Assembly (NCBI GenBank): GCA_020025545.1
Contig: JAHHRX010000045.1
Location: 1-6,777 of the forward strand
Reading direction: 5' to 3'
From: Oscillospiraceae bacterium
GTDB taxonomy: Bacteria; Bacillota; Clostridia; Oscillospirales; Oscillospiraceae
DNA: 6,777 nucleotides
Within the stretch, counting starts at the first letter, position 1; every line of letters starts with the position of its first letter. The position numbers and the translations under genes were made by a program. Shown piece after piece: positions 1 to 4,643 of the stretch. A model generated the notes under the pieces. It did not search any database, was not told the DNA's origin, and saw nothing but the letters and a program-made list of their open reading frames with translations.

Positions 1-534
1 GTTTACTCCAACACCGGCGGACAGGCTTCCAAGGCTTCCAACATCGGTCAGGTTGCTCAGTTTGCAGCTTCCGGTAAGGAAACCAAGAAGAAGTCTCTGT
101 CCGAGATTGCAATGAGCTACGGCTACGTTTATGTTGCTCAGATCGCTATGGGTGCTAACACCGCTCAGACCATCAAGGCAATCACCGAGGCTGAAGCTTA
201 CAACGGTCCTTCCCTGATCATTGGTTACGCTCCCTGTGAGATGCACTCCATCAAGGGCGGCATGACCAACTGCCAGGCTGAGATGAAGAAGGCTGTTGAT
301 TGCGGCTATTGGAACCTGTTCCGTTTCGATCCTTCCAAGGAAACCGGCAAGTTCACTCTGGACTCCAAGGCTCCTAAGGGTGGATATCAGGAATTCCTGA
401 TGAACGAGGCTCGTTACAGCCGTCTGACCCGTGAGTTCCCCGAGCGTGCAACCGAGCTGTTCGCTAAGAACGAGGCTGCTGCTAAGGAGCGTTACGAGCA
501 CCTGCTGAAGCTGGTCGAAATGTATAAGGACTAA
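1..534 (+). CDS. nifJ: Pyruvate:ferredoxin (flavodoxin) oxidoreductase, C-terminal 177 residues (partial)
   Basis: The gene enters from the left edge in frame 1 and ends at TAA 532-534. The enzyme (PFOR) oxidatively decarboxylates pyruvate with CoA to acetyl-CoA and CO2 and reduces ferredoxin or flavodoxin in the cytoplasm. The visible part is the end of the thiamine-diphosphate domain. It opens with VYSNTGGQASKAS, the conserved stretch near the TPP/Mg site, followed by the family pattern SYGYVYVA, GPSLIIGYAPC, a GYW.LFR.DP block and a DSKAP..G..EFLM.E.R block. By analogy with the Desulfovibrio africanus enzyme, the Cys of YAPC (fragment residue 79) would be the fourth ligand of the proximal [4Fe-4S] cluster. 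Full-length PFORs are about 1,170-1,200 residues, so roughly 85% lies outside the window. Codon use is strongly biased (GCT, GGT, CTG, AAG), unlike the other genes here, as expected for a highly expressed central-metabolism gene. A terminator follows directly. Confidence 0.95.
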   Translation, partial: VYSNTGGQASKASNIGQVAQFAASGKETKKKSLSEIAMSYGYVYVAQIAMGANTAQTIKAITEAEAYNGPSLIIGYAPCEMHSIKGGMTNCQAEMKKAVDCGYWNLFRFDPSKETGKFTLDSKAPKGGYQEFLMNEARYSRLTREFPERATELFAKNEAAAKERYEHLLKLVEMYKD

Positions 535-558
535 TCGTCCGTTCCCTGTAAAAAATAT

Positions 559-588
559 CGCCCCCGGATTTCCGGGGGCGTATTTTAT
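559..588 (+). terminator. Intrinsic terminator of nifJ
   Basis: A perfect 9-bp GC stem (559-567 with 572-580, CGCCCCCGG/CCGGGGGCG) has an ATTT loop and is followed by TATTTTAT. It begins 24 bases after the nifJ stop codon. The U tract is interrupted by A, so some read-through into the region beyond is possible. Confidence 0.85.
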
Positions 589-589
589 A

Positions 590-792
590 GGGGCTGCGGT
601 TGGAGATGCTATGTCTGCTGTACTAAAGTTATCCCCTTTGGCAGAAAGCTTCTTTATAACCTGCTGCAAGCTCTGCCACCAAGGAGATCGGGCCGCTGAG
701 GTAAATTCGTCCCTGTCCGTCCGCCCCATAGTAATGGAAGCGGCAGCCATTACTCGGACGCTGTCGTATTTCCTTTCAGTCTGATTCTGAAA
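590..792 (+). other. Gene-free region with candidate structured RNA (small RNA or 5' leader), unidentified family
   Basis: No coding gene is seen between nifJ and the small ORF at 838, but the stretch folds convincingly on paper. Hairpin A: ATCCCCTT (631-638) faces AAGGAGAT (681-688) with one mismatch. It continues as GGCAGA (640-645) with TCTGCC (672-677) and GCTT (648-651) with AAGC (668-671). Stem B: CGTCCG (718-723) pairs with CGGACG (755-760) and encloses hairpin C, AGTAATGG (730-737) with CCATTACT (747-754). The loop of C contains AGCGGC (739-744), perfectly complementary to GCCGCT (692-697), which would form a 6-bp pseudoknot. Hairpin D is TTTCAG (774-779) with CTGAAA (787-792). A weak promoter-like pair, TTGGAG (600-605) and TACTAA (621-626) with a short 15-base spacer, would start transcription near the base of hairpin A. 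I could not match it to a known RNA family. It may be a stand-alone RNA or the leader of the HypC-like gene. Plus-strand sense is inferred from that gene. Confidence 0.4.
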
Positions 793-800
793 AACCGTTA

Positions 801-829
801 TGCGGCCGCTTTTCCGGCCGCAGGAAAGG
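801..829 (+). promoter_or_regulatory. GC-rich hairpin abutting the SD of the 51-codon gene
   Basis: TGCGGCCG (801-808) pairs perfectly with CGGCCGCA (815-822) around a CTTTTC loop. Its last paired base (A822) is also the first base of the SD-like sequence AGGAAAGG (822-829), which lies 8 bases before ATG 838. No U tract follows on the plus strand, so it does not look like a plus-strand terminator. It could control access to the ribosome site or be the 3' end of the upstream structured RNA. The pairing is seen; its role is inferred. Confidence 0.45.
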
Positions 830-837
830 CGCATATT

Positions 838-993
838 ATGCTTTGCAAAGTCATTGACATTCGTGGTGATTATGCCATTATCCGTTACGAGGATACCGGC
901 ATGGAATCTGAAGTAGCCATCGCTCTTTTGCCCTTTGGCATTGATATAGGGGATCGGCTCAAGTTTGAAAACTACGAATTTACATTGATCTGA
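838..993 (+). CDS. 51-residue HypC-like (OB-fold type) microprotein
   Basis: ATG 838 follows AGGAAAGG (822-829) at 8 bases, and the frame stops at TGA 991-993 directly before a strong terminator. The protein begins MLCKVIDIRGDYAIIRY and ends RLKFENYEFTLI. The order hydrophobic-I/V-D-x-x-G-D-x-A-x-V/I, then xSEVAIALLP (about residues 23-32), then GIDIGDRL (34-41) resembles the small beta-barrel of HypC/HupF hydrogenase chaperones, which carry similar GD.A.VDF, EVSLALLP and VGD.VLVH segments. Differences matter. HypC needs the N-terminal pair Met-Cys with Cys2 as the metal-ligand residue; here Cys is residue 3, the P-G segment is absent and the usual C-terminal helix is missing. No hydrogenase genes are nearby. 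A DUF3006-like small protein (D.FEGD.A..E...LP..KEGD) is an alternative with a similar pattern. I am fairly sure the ORF is real because of its SD, terminator and patterned sequence. The function is unknown. Confidence 0.7.
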   Translation: MLCKVIDIRGDYAIIRYEDTGMESEVAIALLPFGIDIGDRLKFENYEFTLI

Positions 994-1023
994 AAAAGCC
1001 GTCGGCTGCTGCCGACGGCTTTT
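994..1023. terminator. Bidirectional intrinsic terminator between the HypC-like gene and the dipeptidase gene
   Basis: A perfect 13-bp stem (994-1006 with 1011-1023) has a TGCT loop. Its arms begin with AAAA and end with TTTT, so it provides a U-rich end on both strands. It starts one base after the plus-strand stop (993) and lies one base from the minus-strand stop at 1025-1027, so it serves both converging genes. Confidence 0.9.
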
Positions 1024-1024
1024 C

Positions 1025-1798
1025 TTATGCCGGAGGATAAAACTCCTTTTCCACTTCATAGCGGACGGTGTCGACATAGTGCCACCATTCTTTGGAATAA
1101 CCCCTGAATCCTGCTTCTGTCATAGTTTTTTCCAGCAGGCGGGCATTTTCTGCCGCAGTTTCGGTGCAGTCCGAATAGTCCCGGTCCGCTTTAGCGGTAA
1201 AACTGTCGAAGTCAGTAGGCATCTCCACTTTTTCACCATCCGCAGTCACCATGGTAATGTCCACAGTATTTCCACGACTGTGGGGGCTGAAGCCGGTAAT
1301 GGGATTTGCCACAAATCTCTCATCCGGGCAAACTTCCCAGAGTCGGAACTGTGCCTGCACCGGACGGAAGGCATCCCAAATTTTCAGGGACAGGCCTTGC
1401 TCACTGAGCGCCTGCTGAGCAGCCGCCAGTTTCTTCACCGTACCGTAGCGCAGATACGCACTGCGGAAAGCATAGATCTCCTGCCCGGTAAAATTATTTG
1501 CAGTACCGTAGCGCAGATCCACATAAATATTCGGTATGTAGTCTTCCACCGGCACAAATTCCTCATCTTCCGGAATGTAGGGTTTGGTTGGCGGTTCGGT
1601 GGGGATTGGCGTCGGTTCCGTCGCAGCAGATTCAGGAGTCGTCTGCGCAGCTGTGTCCTTTGTTACCGGCGCAGTTATTGCGGCAGGCTCATCCATATGG
1701 CGAAGCTTCACAATCGCAGCAGTCGCCAGCAGGCACCCCGTCAGGATCAGTGTCACAGCACAGATTAGAAGAACATTGCGGCTTTTACTGCTGCGCAT
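1025..1798 (-). CDS. Membrane-anchored D-alanyl-D-alanine dipeptidase (peptidase M15D, VanX/DdpX-like)
   Basis: This 257-residue protein is a zinc D,D-dipeptidase expected to cleave D-Ala-D-Ala or a similar wall-derived dipeptide. M15D hallmarks are present: YVDLRYGTANNFTG (92-105), WDAFRP with the substrate-binding Arg (R145), SPHSRGNTVD giving zinc ligands H173 and D180, and EWWHY giving catalytic E237 and zinc ligand H240. The N-terminus is basic then hydrophobic (9-30) and contains LTGC (19-22), a possible lipobox with Cys22. A Thr/Pro/Glu-rich linker (about 37-75) leads to the enzyme domain. It is therefore predicted to work outside the membrane, either as a lipoprotein or with one transmembrane anchor, whereas classic VanX is cytoplasmic and about 200 residues. 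ATG 1798 has GGAGG (1808-1812) 9 bases upstream. The start lies inside the upstream AI-2E gene (14-base overlap), implying co-transcription and probably coupled translation. There are no vanH, vanA or regulators nearby, so a vancomycin-resistance role is not supported; wall recycling or remodelling is more likely. Confidence 0.9.
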   Translation of the reverse strand: MRSSKSRNVLLICAVTLILTGCLLATAAIVKLRHMDEPAAITAPVTKDTAAQTTPESAATEPTPIPTEPPTKPYIPEDEEFVPVEDYIPNIYVDLRYGTANNFTGQEIYAFRSAYLRYGTVKKLAAAQQALSEQGLSLKIWDAFRPVQAQFRLWEVCPDERFVANPITGFSPHSRGNTVDITMVTADGEKVEMPTDFDSFTAKADRDYSDCTETAAENARLLEKTMTEAGFRGYSKEWWHYVDTVRYEVEKEFYPPA

Positions 1799-3029
1799 TC
1801 TCCTTTGCCTCCCCGCTGCCGGTATTATCCTTTGTTTTTCGCTTTTCTCCGAATTTCCGGGAAATTTCTACCGGCTGCTCGTTGAGCTTTGCCCGATTGA
1901 TATGTCTTGCTTCCAAACGCTTGTCGGTAAATTCCCGCAGCAGCGCATAGGCGACAGATGCCAGAGGGATCATCAGCAGCATACCGCCAATGCCCATAAG
2001 GTCACCGCCCACAGCTACTGCAACCAGCACCCACATTCCGGGCAGACCGATAGATTTTCCAACCACCTTGGGGTAGATCAGATTGCCTTCGATCTGCTGG
2101 AGGACAAGAAACATGACCACGAACCAGACCGCCTGAATGGGGCTATCCACCAAAATGAAGAATGCACCCAGCACACAGCCGATAAAGGCACCCACAATGG
2201 GAACCAAGGCTGTGATGGCAATAATCACGCTGACCAGGGGCATATAGGGCATCCGAAAAATCAACATACTCACGGCAAACATACAACCGAGGATAAGCGC
2301 CTCCAAGCACTGCCCGGAAATGAAATTCGAGAAAGTGGCATTCGTAAGCCGCATAATCCGCACGATTTCGTCGCTGTGCTTTTCCGGCAGCAGTGCATAG
2401 AGAAGCCGTCTTCCCTGTCTTGCCAGAATTTCCTTTCGGAACAGGCAGTAAATGGCAAACACAAGGCTGAGCAGCGCATTAAAAATCCATGTAGAAACGC
2501 TGATCACTGCCAGAAGTGCGGTGTTCAGCAGGGTAGTCAGTCCGGTGCTTACTACGCCGACTACCTTTTGCAGAAGATCCTGCCAGTTAATGCTCTGAAA
2601 ATCCGTGTTGTTATTGAGCCACTCCATCAGTCCCGGATGCTCTTGCAGGTACTCAGTGACACCGTTTTGCACCCGCTTAAAGAAATCGGGCAGAGTCTCC
2701 ACCAGTGATTCCACAGTATCGGCAATCTGTGGGATCAACAGCTGCACAGCGCCTACGATTATCAGGAGCACCATCAAAAGCGTCAAAAGAATCGCCACGC
2801 CACGGCGTGCGCTGCTATTTTTAATGCCATTCAAATGCCGCTCTATGGCGCGCATGGGCACATTCAGAATGAACGCAAATGCTGCACCCACGATAAACGG
2901 AAACATAACATCGTTAATTCCATTCACAAGCGCCGTCAGCCGCTCTGTTTCGTGGAGCAGCCAGTAAAGTCCAATACATCCTGCTGCGCCCCAAAATATG
3001 GTTCGCAGAGTCTTTCTATCAATTTCCAA
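1785..3029 (-). CDS. AI-2E family transporter (PF01594), multi-pass membrane protein
   Basis: This 414-residue integral membrane protein belongs to the AI-2E/PerM/YdiK superfamily. Members have been linked to autoinducer-2 or other export and to Na+/H+ antiport, so the substrate cannot be assigned. Hydrophobic segments lie at about 11-26, 40-56, 78-100, 172-197, 236-258, 264-295, 298-312 and 333-365. Between the third and fourth is the soluble region (about 101-170) typical of the family. Conserved marks are FISGQ (236-240), ALVPIVG (274-280) and QQIEGNLIYPKVVGKSIGLP (311-330). The charged tail after 367 is cytoplasmic-looking and Lys/Glu-rich. I place the start at TTG 3029 because AAGGAGG (3037-3043) lies 7 bases upstream and the homologous sequence begins there. 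An in-frame ATG at 3200 would add 57 unrelated residues and start upstream of the likely promoter. It is the first gene of a two-gene unit with the dipeptidase. Confidence 0.9.
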   Translation of the reverse strand: MEIDRKTLRTIFWGAAGCIGLYWLLHETERLTALVNGINDVMFPFIVGAAFAFILNVPMRAIERHLNGIKNSSARRGVAILLTLLMVLLIIVGAVQLLIPQIADTVESLVETLPDFFKRVQNGVTEYLQEHPGLMEWLNNNTDFQSINWQDLLQKVVGVVSTGLTTLLNTALLAVISVSTWIFNALLSLVFAIYCLFRKEILARQGRRLLYALLPEKHSDEIVRIMRLTNATFSNFISGQCLEALILGCMFAVSMLIFRMPYMPLVSVIIAITALVPIVGAFIGCVLGAFFILVDSPIQAVWFVVMFLVLQQIEGNLIYPKVVGKSIGLPGMWVLVAVAVGGDLMGIGGMLLMIPLASVAYALLREFTDKRLEARHINRAKLNEQPVEISRKFGEKRKTKDNTGSGEAKENAQQ

Positions 3030-3050
3030 AGCTATTCCTCCTTTTTGCCT

Positions 3051-3079
3051 ATTATAGCGGATTGCTGTAAAAATTTCCA
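3051..3079 (-). promoter_or_regulatory. Sigma-A-type promoter of the AI-2E/dipeptidase operon
   Basis: On the minus strand TGGAAA (3079-3074, 4/6 match to TTGACA) is followed after 17 bases by a perfect TATAAT (3056-3051). Initiation about 7 bases on (near 3044) would place the SD (3043-3037) at the very 5' end of the mRNA, a leader of about 15 bases. Confidence 0.65.
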
Positions 3080-3156
3080 CCTGATTTTCATTTAATTTCC
3101 GCTTTTCTCCCTGTGGGAGGATCATGGCAGTTATTCCCAATCGGGTTCCCCAAAAT

Positions 3157-3185
3157 GCATATTTGCCACTCCCAAAGCATACTCT
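3157..3185 (+). promoter_or_regulatory. Sigma-E-type sporulation promoter of spoIIID
   Basis: GCATATT (3157-3163), 14 bases, then CATACTCT (3178-3185). This fits the mother-cell sigma-E pattern known from Bacillus (-35 near KMATATT, -10 near CATACANT, 14-15 base spacer). The expected start, around 3192, lies upstream of the SD at 3207. spoIIID is a known sigma-E regulon member, so position and gene identity agree. Confidence 0.75.
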
Positions 3186-3218
3186 TTCATGGCAGCACAC
3201 AGCATCGGAGGGAAGATT

Positions 3219-3470
3219 ATGTCAGATACCATTGAGGAAAGAGCCTGCGAACTGGCTGTGTACATGATCGAAACCGGCGCCACTGTGCGGGCAGCCGCCC
3301 GGCACTTCGGCATCTCAAAATCCACCGTCCATAAGGATCTTTCCCAGCGCCTGCCCAAGTATAACCACAAGTTATACGAAGAAGTCCGAAAGGTTCTGGA
3401 CATCAACAAATCACAGCGGCATATCCGGGGCGGCCTTGCCACCCGGCGAAAATACAAAGGGTTCGACTGA
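3219..3470 (+). CDS. spoIIID: Sporulation transcriptional regulator SpoIIID
   Basis: This 83-residue DNA-binding protein activates and represses mother-cell genes after sigma-E and before sigma-K in sporulating Firmicutes. The sequence follows the family end to end: IEERACELAVYMIETGATVR, then a helix-turn-helix (about 22-42) with GISKSTVHKDLSQRLP, and the basic C-terminal segment RHIRGGLATRRKYKG (67-81) that contributes to DNA contact in the Bacillus protein. The length is close to the usual 81-93. ATG 3219 is chosen because GGAGGG (3207-3212) lies 6 bases upstream. The in-frame ATG at 3189 would add 10 residues, lacks an SD, and would sit at or before the predicted transcription start. The gene stands alone between its sigma-E-type promoter and a terminator at 3481. 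It diverges from the AI-2E operon, with the two promoters back to back in 189 bases. Its presence argues for an endospore-forming host. Confidence 0.95.
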   Translation: MSDTIEERACELAVYMIETGATVRAAARHFGISKSTVHKDLSQRLPKYNHKLYEEVRKVLDINKSQRHIRGGLATRRKYKGFD

Positions 3471-3480
3471 GCCCAAAGAA

Positions 3481-3511
3481 AAGACCTGACTCCTGTAAAG
3501 AGTCGGGTCTT
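3481..3511. terminator. Bidirectional intrinsic terminator between spoIIID and the 48-residue ORF
   Basis: A 12-bp stem with one G-U pair (AAGACCTGACTC 3481-3492 with GAGTCGGGTCTT 3500-3511) has loop CTGTAAA. On the minus strand it is followed by TTCTTT (complement of 3475-3480), a better U tract than the plus-strand GCTTATTTG. It probably ends spoIIID on one strand and the microprotein gene on the other. Confidence 0.75.
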
Positions 3512-3559
3512 GCTTATTTGAGCGCAGTTTTGCTGGCTTTTTGCCTGCCGCAGACCGCA

Positions 3560-3706
3560 TCAAAGGTCGTCTACGTCCTGCACAGGCTTTTCTTCCGGGA
3601 TCACCGGGATGCCGGTGTAGCTGCCCTGTGGGTCAAATTTTTCCGCTCCGATCGGGCCGTCCGCCCGAGTAAACAGTGTTGCTTCTTTCTTCTTTTTATG
3701 CTTCAT
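3560..3706 (-). CDS. 48-residue Lys-rich conserved-looking microprotein, function unknown
   Basis: A minus-strand ORF runs from ATG 3706 to TGA 3562-3560, with an excellent SD (AAAGGAGG, 3722-3715) 8 bases upstream and a terminator downstream. The product starts MKHKKKKEATLFTRADGPIG and continues with FDPQGSYTGIP (24-34) and PVQDVDDL (41-48). The basic head, the central D-P-Q-G-S-Y-T-G motif and the acidic end look like a short, proline/glycine-rich, probably disordered protein. I have an impression of similar short proteins in Clostridia ending in PVQDADDL, but cannot confirm it here. There is no signal peptide, membrane segment or cysteine. It diverges from rlmH, with 66 bases between the two starts; no clear promoter of its own was found in that gap. 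Its SD and composition argue against a chance ORF. The opposite strand is also open (3518-3751), but that reading has no recognisable protein. Confidence 0.75.
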   Translation of the reverse strand: MKHKKKKEATLFTRADGPIGAEKFDPQGSYTGIPVIPEEKPVQDVDDL

Positions 3707-3723
3707 TGGGATTTCCTCCTTTG

Positions 3724-3752
3724 TTGCCATTTACGGCTTGCTATGCTATAAT
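3724..3752 (+). promoter_or_regulatory. Sigma-A promoter of rlmH with extended -10
   Basis: TTGCCA (3724-3729, 5/6 to TTGACA), a 17-base spacer, then TGC directly before TATAAT (3747-3752), an extended -10 element. Initiation near 3759 would start the mRNA right at the AAAAGGAG SD (3758-3765). Confidence 0.8.
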
Positions 3753-3772
3753 GTCCCAAAAGGAGTGCTTTT

Positions 3773-4255
3773 ATGTTTGATATTACTTTGATCACTGTGG
3801 GAAAGCTAAAGGAAAAATTCTACTTATCCGCCGCTGAGGAATACGCAAAGCGGCTGAAAGGCTACTGCAATTTTCATTTATTGGAACTGGCCGAATGCCG
3901 TCTGCCGGAAAATCCCTCCTCTGCAGAAATCAGCGCCGGACTTGAAAAGGAAGCGGAGCTCATACTGGCAAAAATTCCAAAAGGAACATGGTTCTGCATT
4001 TTTACTCCGGAAGGTAAGCTTCTTTCCAGCGAACAATTTGCGGACAAGCTGAAAGAAATCAAGCTCTCCGGAAAAAGCAGCGCCTGTTTTCTCATTGGCT
4101 CCTCTTTCGGTATGGCGCCGAGAGTCAAGCAGCGGGCAGATTTCATGCTCTCCATGGGGCCTATGACCTTCCCCCACCATCTGGCCCGGATCATGGCTAT
4201 GGAGCAGATCTATCGTGCAGAATCCATTCAGGCCGGCAGCAAATACCATAAATGA
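3773..4255 (+). CDS. rlmH: 23S rRNA (pseudouridine(1915)-N(3))-methyltransferase RlmH
   Basis: RlmH is a small SPOUT-class enzyme that works as a homodimer and uses S-adenosylmethionine to methylate N3 of pseudouridine 1915 in helix 69 of 23S rRNA, acting on assembled ribosomes. The 160-residue length is the family norm (155-160). Visible marks are the N-terminal ITLITVGKLKEKFY, the SAM-binding knot with FLIGSSFGM (106-114), MTFPHHLARIM (131-141) and EQIYRA (144-149), and the invariant C-terminal YHK (158-160). The usual F.IGG.xG motif reads GSSFG here, a mild variation. ATG 3773 has AAAAGGAG (3758-3765) 7 bases upstream. The gene has its own strong promoter and a terminator 2 bases after the stop, so it is monocistronic. 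It is preceded divergently by the 48-residue ORF. Confidence 0.97.
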   Translation: MFDITLITVGKLKEKFYLSAAEEYAKRLKGYCNFHLLELAECRLPENPSSAEISAGLEKEAELILAKIPKGTWFCIFTPEGKLLSSEQFADKLKEIKLSGKSSACFLIGSSFGMAPRVKQRADFMLSMGPMTFPHHLARIMAMEQIYRAESIQAGSKYHK

Positions 4256-4257
4256 TA

Positions 4258-4290
4258 AAAAGCGGCAGTTCCGTTAGAGCTGCCGCTTTT
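4258..4290. terminator. Bidirectional intrinsic terminator between rlmH and the TfoX-domain gene
   Basis: A perfect 11-bp stem (AAAAGCGGCAG 4258-4268 with CTGCCGCTTTT 4280-4290) has an 11-base loop. A and T runs at the arm ends allow use on both strands. It starts 2 bases after rlmH and 7 bases beyond the minus-strand stop at 4298. Confidence 0.85.
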
Positions 4291-4297
4291 GTGTGAA

Positions 4298-4618
4298 TCA
4301 TTTCTCTTTTTTCAGTCTTGGCACGGGAAGCTCATCATACATTGCACAAAACAAGCCTTCCAAAAATGCTCTGTCATCCACCTCATTCACCAGAAGCATT
4401 GCTTTTGCTCCCTCATAGGGCAGCTCATAAGATGCCTGCGGCATATAACGCACCGCAGACGGAACCGGCTTTACCAGCAGGCGGTCATCATAGATGCCGC
4501 CCACGATTTTTCCGCGGAAATACAGGATAAATTCCCCCATCATAGCCCGGCATCGGACATCCTCCAAGCCGGAAAGCTGCTCCAATATAAACCGAAAATA
4601 CGCCTGACTGGATGCCAT
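4298..4618 (-). CDS. TfoX/Sxy N-terminal-domain protein
   Basis: This 106-residue protein consists of a single TfoX_N domain (PF04993 type). Visible marks are MASSQAYFRFILEQLSGL at the N-terminus, the typical RAMMGEFILYFRGKIVGGIYDDRLLVKP block (about 24-51), YELPYEGAKAMLLVNEVDD (64-82) and a Lys-rich end. In gamma-proteobacteria the full TfoX/Sxy (about 200 residues, with a second C-terminal domain) is a competence regulator. Stand-alone N-domain proteins of about 100-115 residues are common in Clostridia and have no established function, so competence should not be assumed. ATG 4618 has GGAGG (4629-4625) 6 bases upstream. The gene starts 25 bases after the rsmE stop, with no terminator between, so it is probably the second gene of the rsmE transcript. 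It ends at the terminator shared with rlmH. Confidence 0.88.
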   Translation of the reverse strand: MASSQAYFRFILEQLSGLEDVRCRAMMGEFILYFRGKIVGGIYDDRLLVKPVPSAVRYMPQASYELPYEGAKAMLLVNEVDDRAFLEGLFCAMYDELPVPRLKKEK

Positions 4619-4643
4619 TGCCTACCTCCGCAATTTCTGCTTT

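Noticed and set aside
690..760. Partial resemblance to a cobalamin riboswitch core (GGT.AAATTC, CTGTCC, CCGC, GTAATGG in order)
   Set aside because: Spacing is off and no B12-box-like sequence follows on the 3' side. A loosely similar AGGAGATCGGGCC lies upstream, in the wrong order. Not enough to name a family; an Rfam search would decide.
1025..1798. Vancomycin resistance gene cluster
   Set aside because: Only a VanX-like enzyme is present, with an export signal. No vanH, ligase, vanY, vanR or vanS is nearby.
1584..2708. Long plus-strand ORF (374 codons) and neighbouring plus-strand ORFs at 1079-1768 and 1498-1950
   Set aside because: They lie opposite the dipeptidase and AI-2E genes, which have clear family motifs. 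Their translations are His/Gln/Arg-rich antisense sequence with no SD or domain.
3030..3200. N-terminal extension of the AI-2E protein to ATG 3200
   Set aside because: It would begin upstream of the likely promoter and add 57 residues without family resemblance. The SD at 3037-3043 fits TTG 3029.
3189..3218. Earlier ATG for SpoIIID
   Set aside because: No SD, and at or before the predicted transcription start. Family N-termini match ATG 3219.
3124..3267. 47-codon plus-strand ORF with GGGAGG before it
   Set aside because: It covers the sigma-E promoter and overlaps spoIIID in another frame. The SD is only 3 bases from the ATG and the product is unpatterned.
3518..3751. 77-codon plus-strand ORF
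   Set aside because: It is opposite the 48-residue microprotein, has no SD, runs through the rlmH promoter, and the product is Cys/Phe/Leu-rich nonsense.
4298..4618. Competence regulator function for the TfoX-domain gene
   Set aside because: Only the N-terminal domain is present, and the competence role is established for two-domain proteobacterial proteins.
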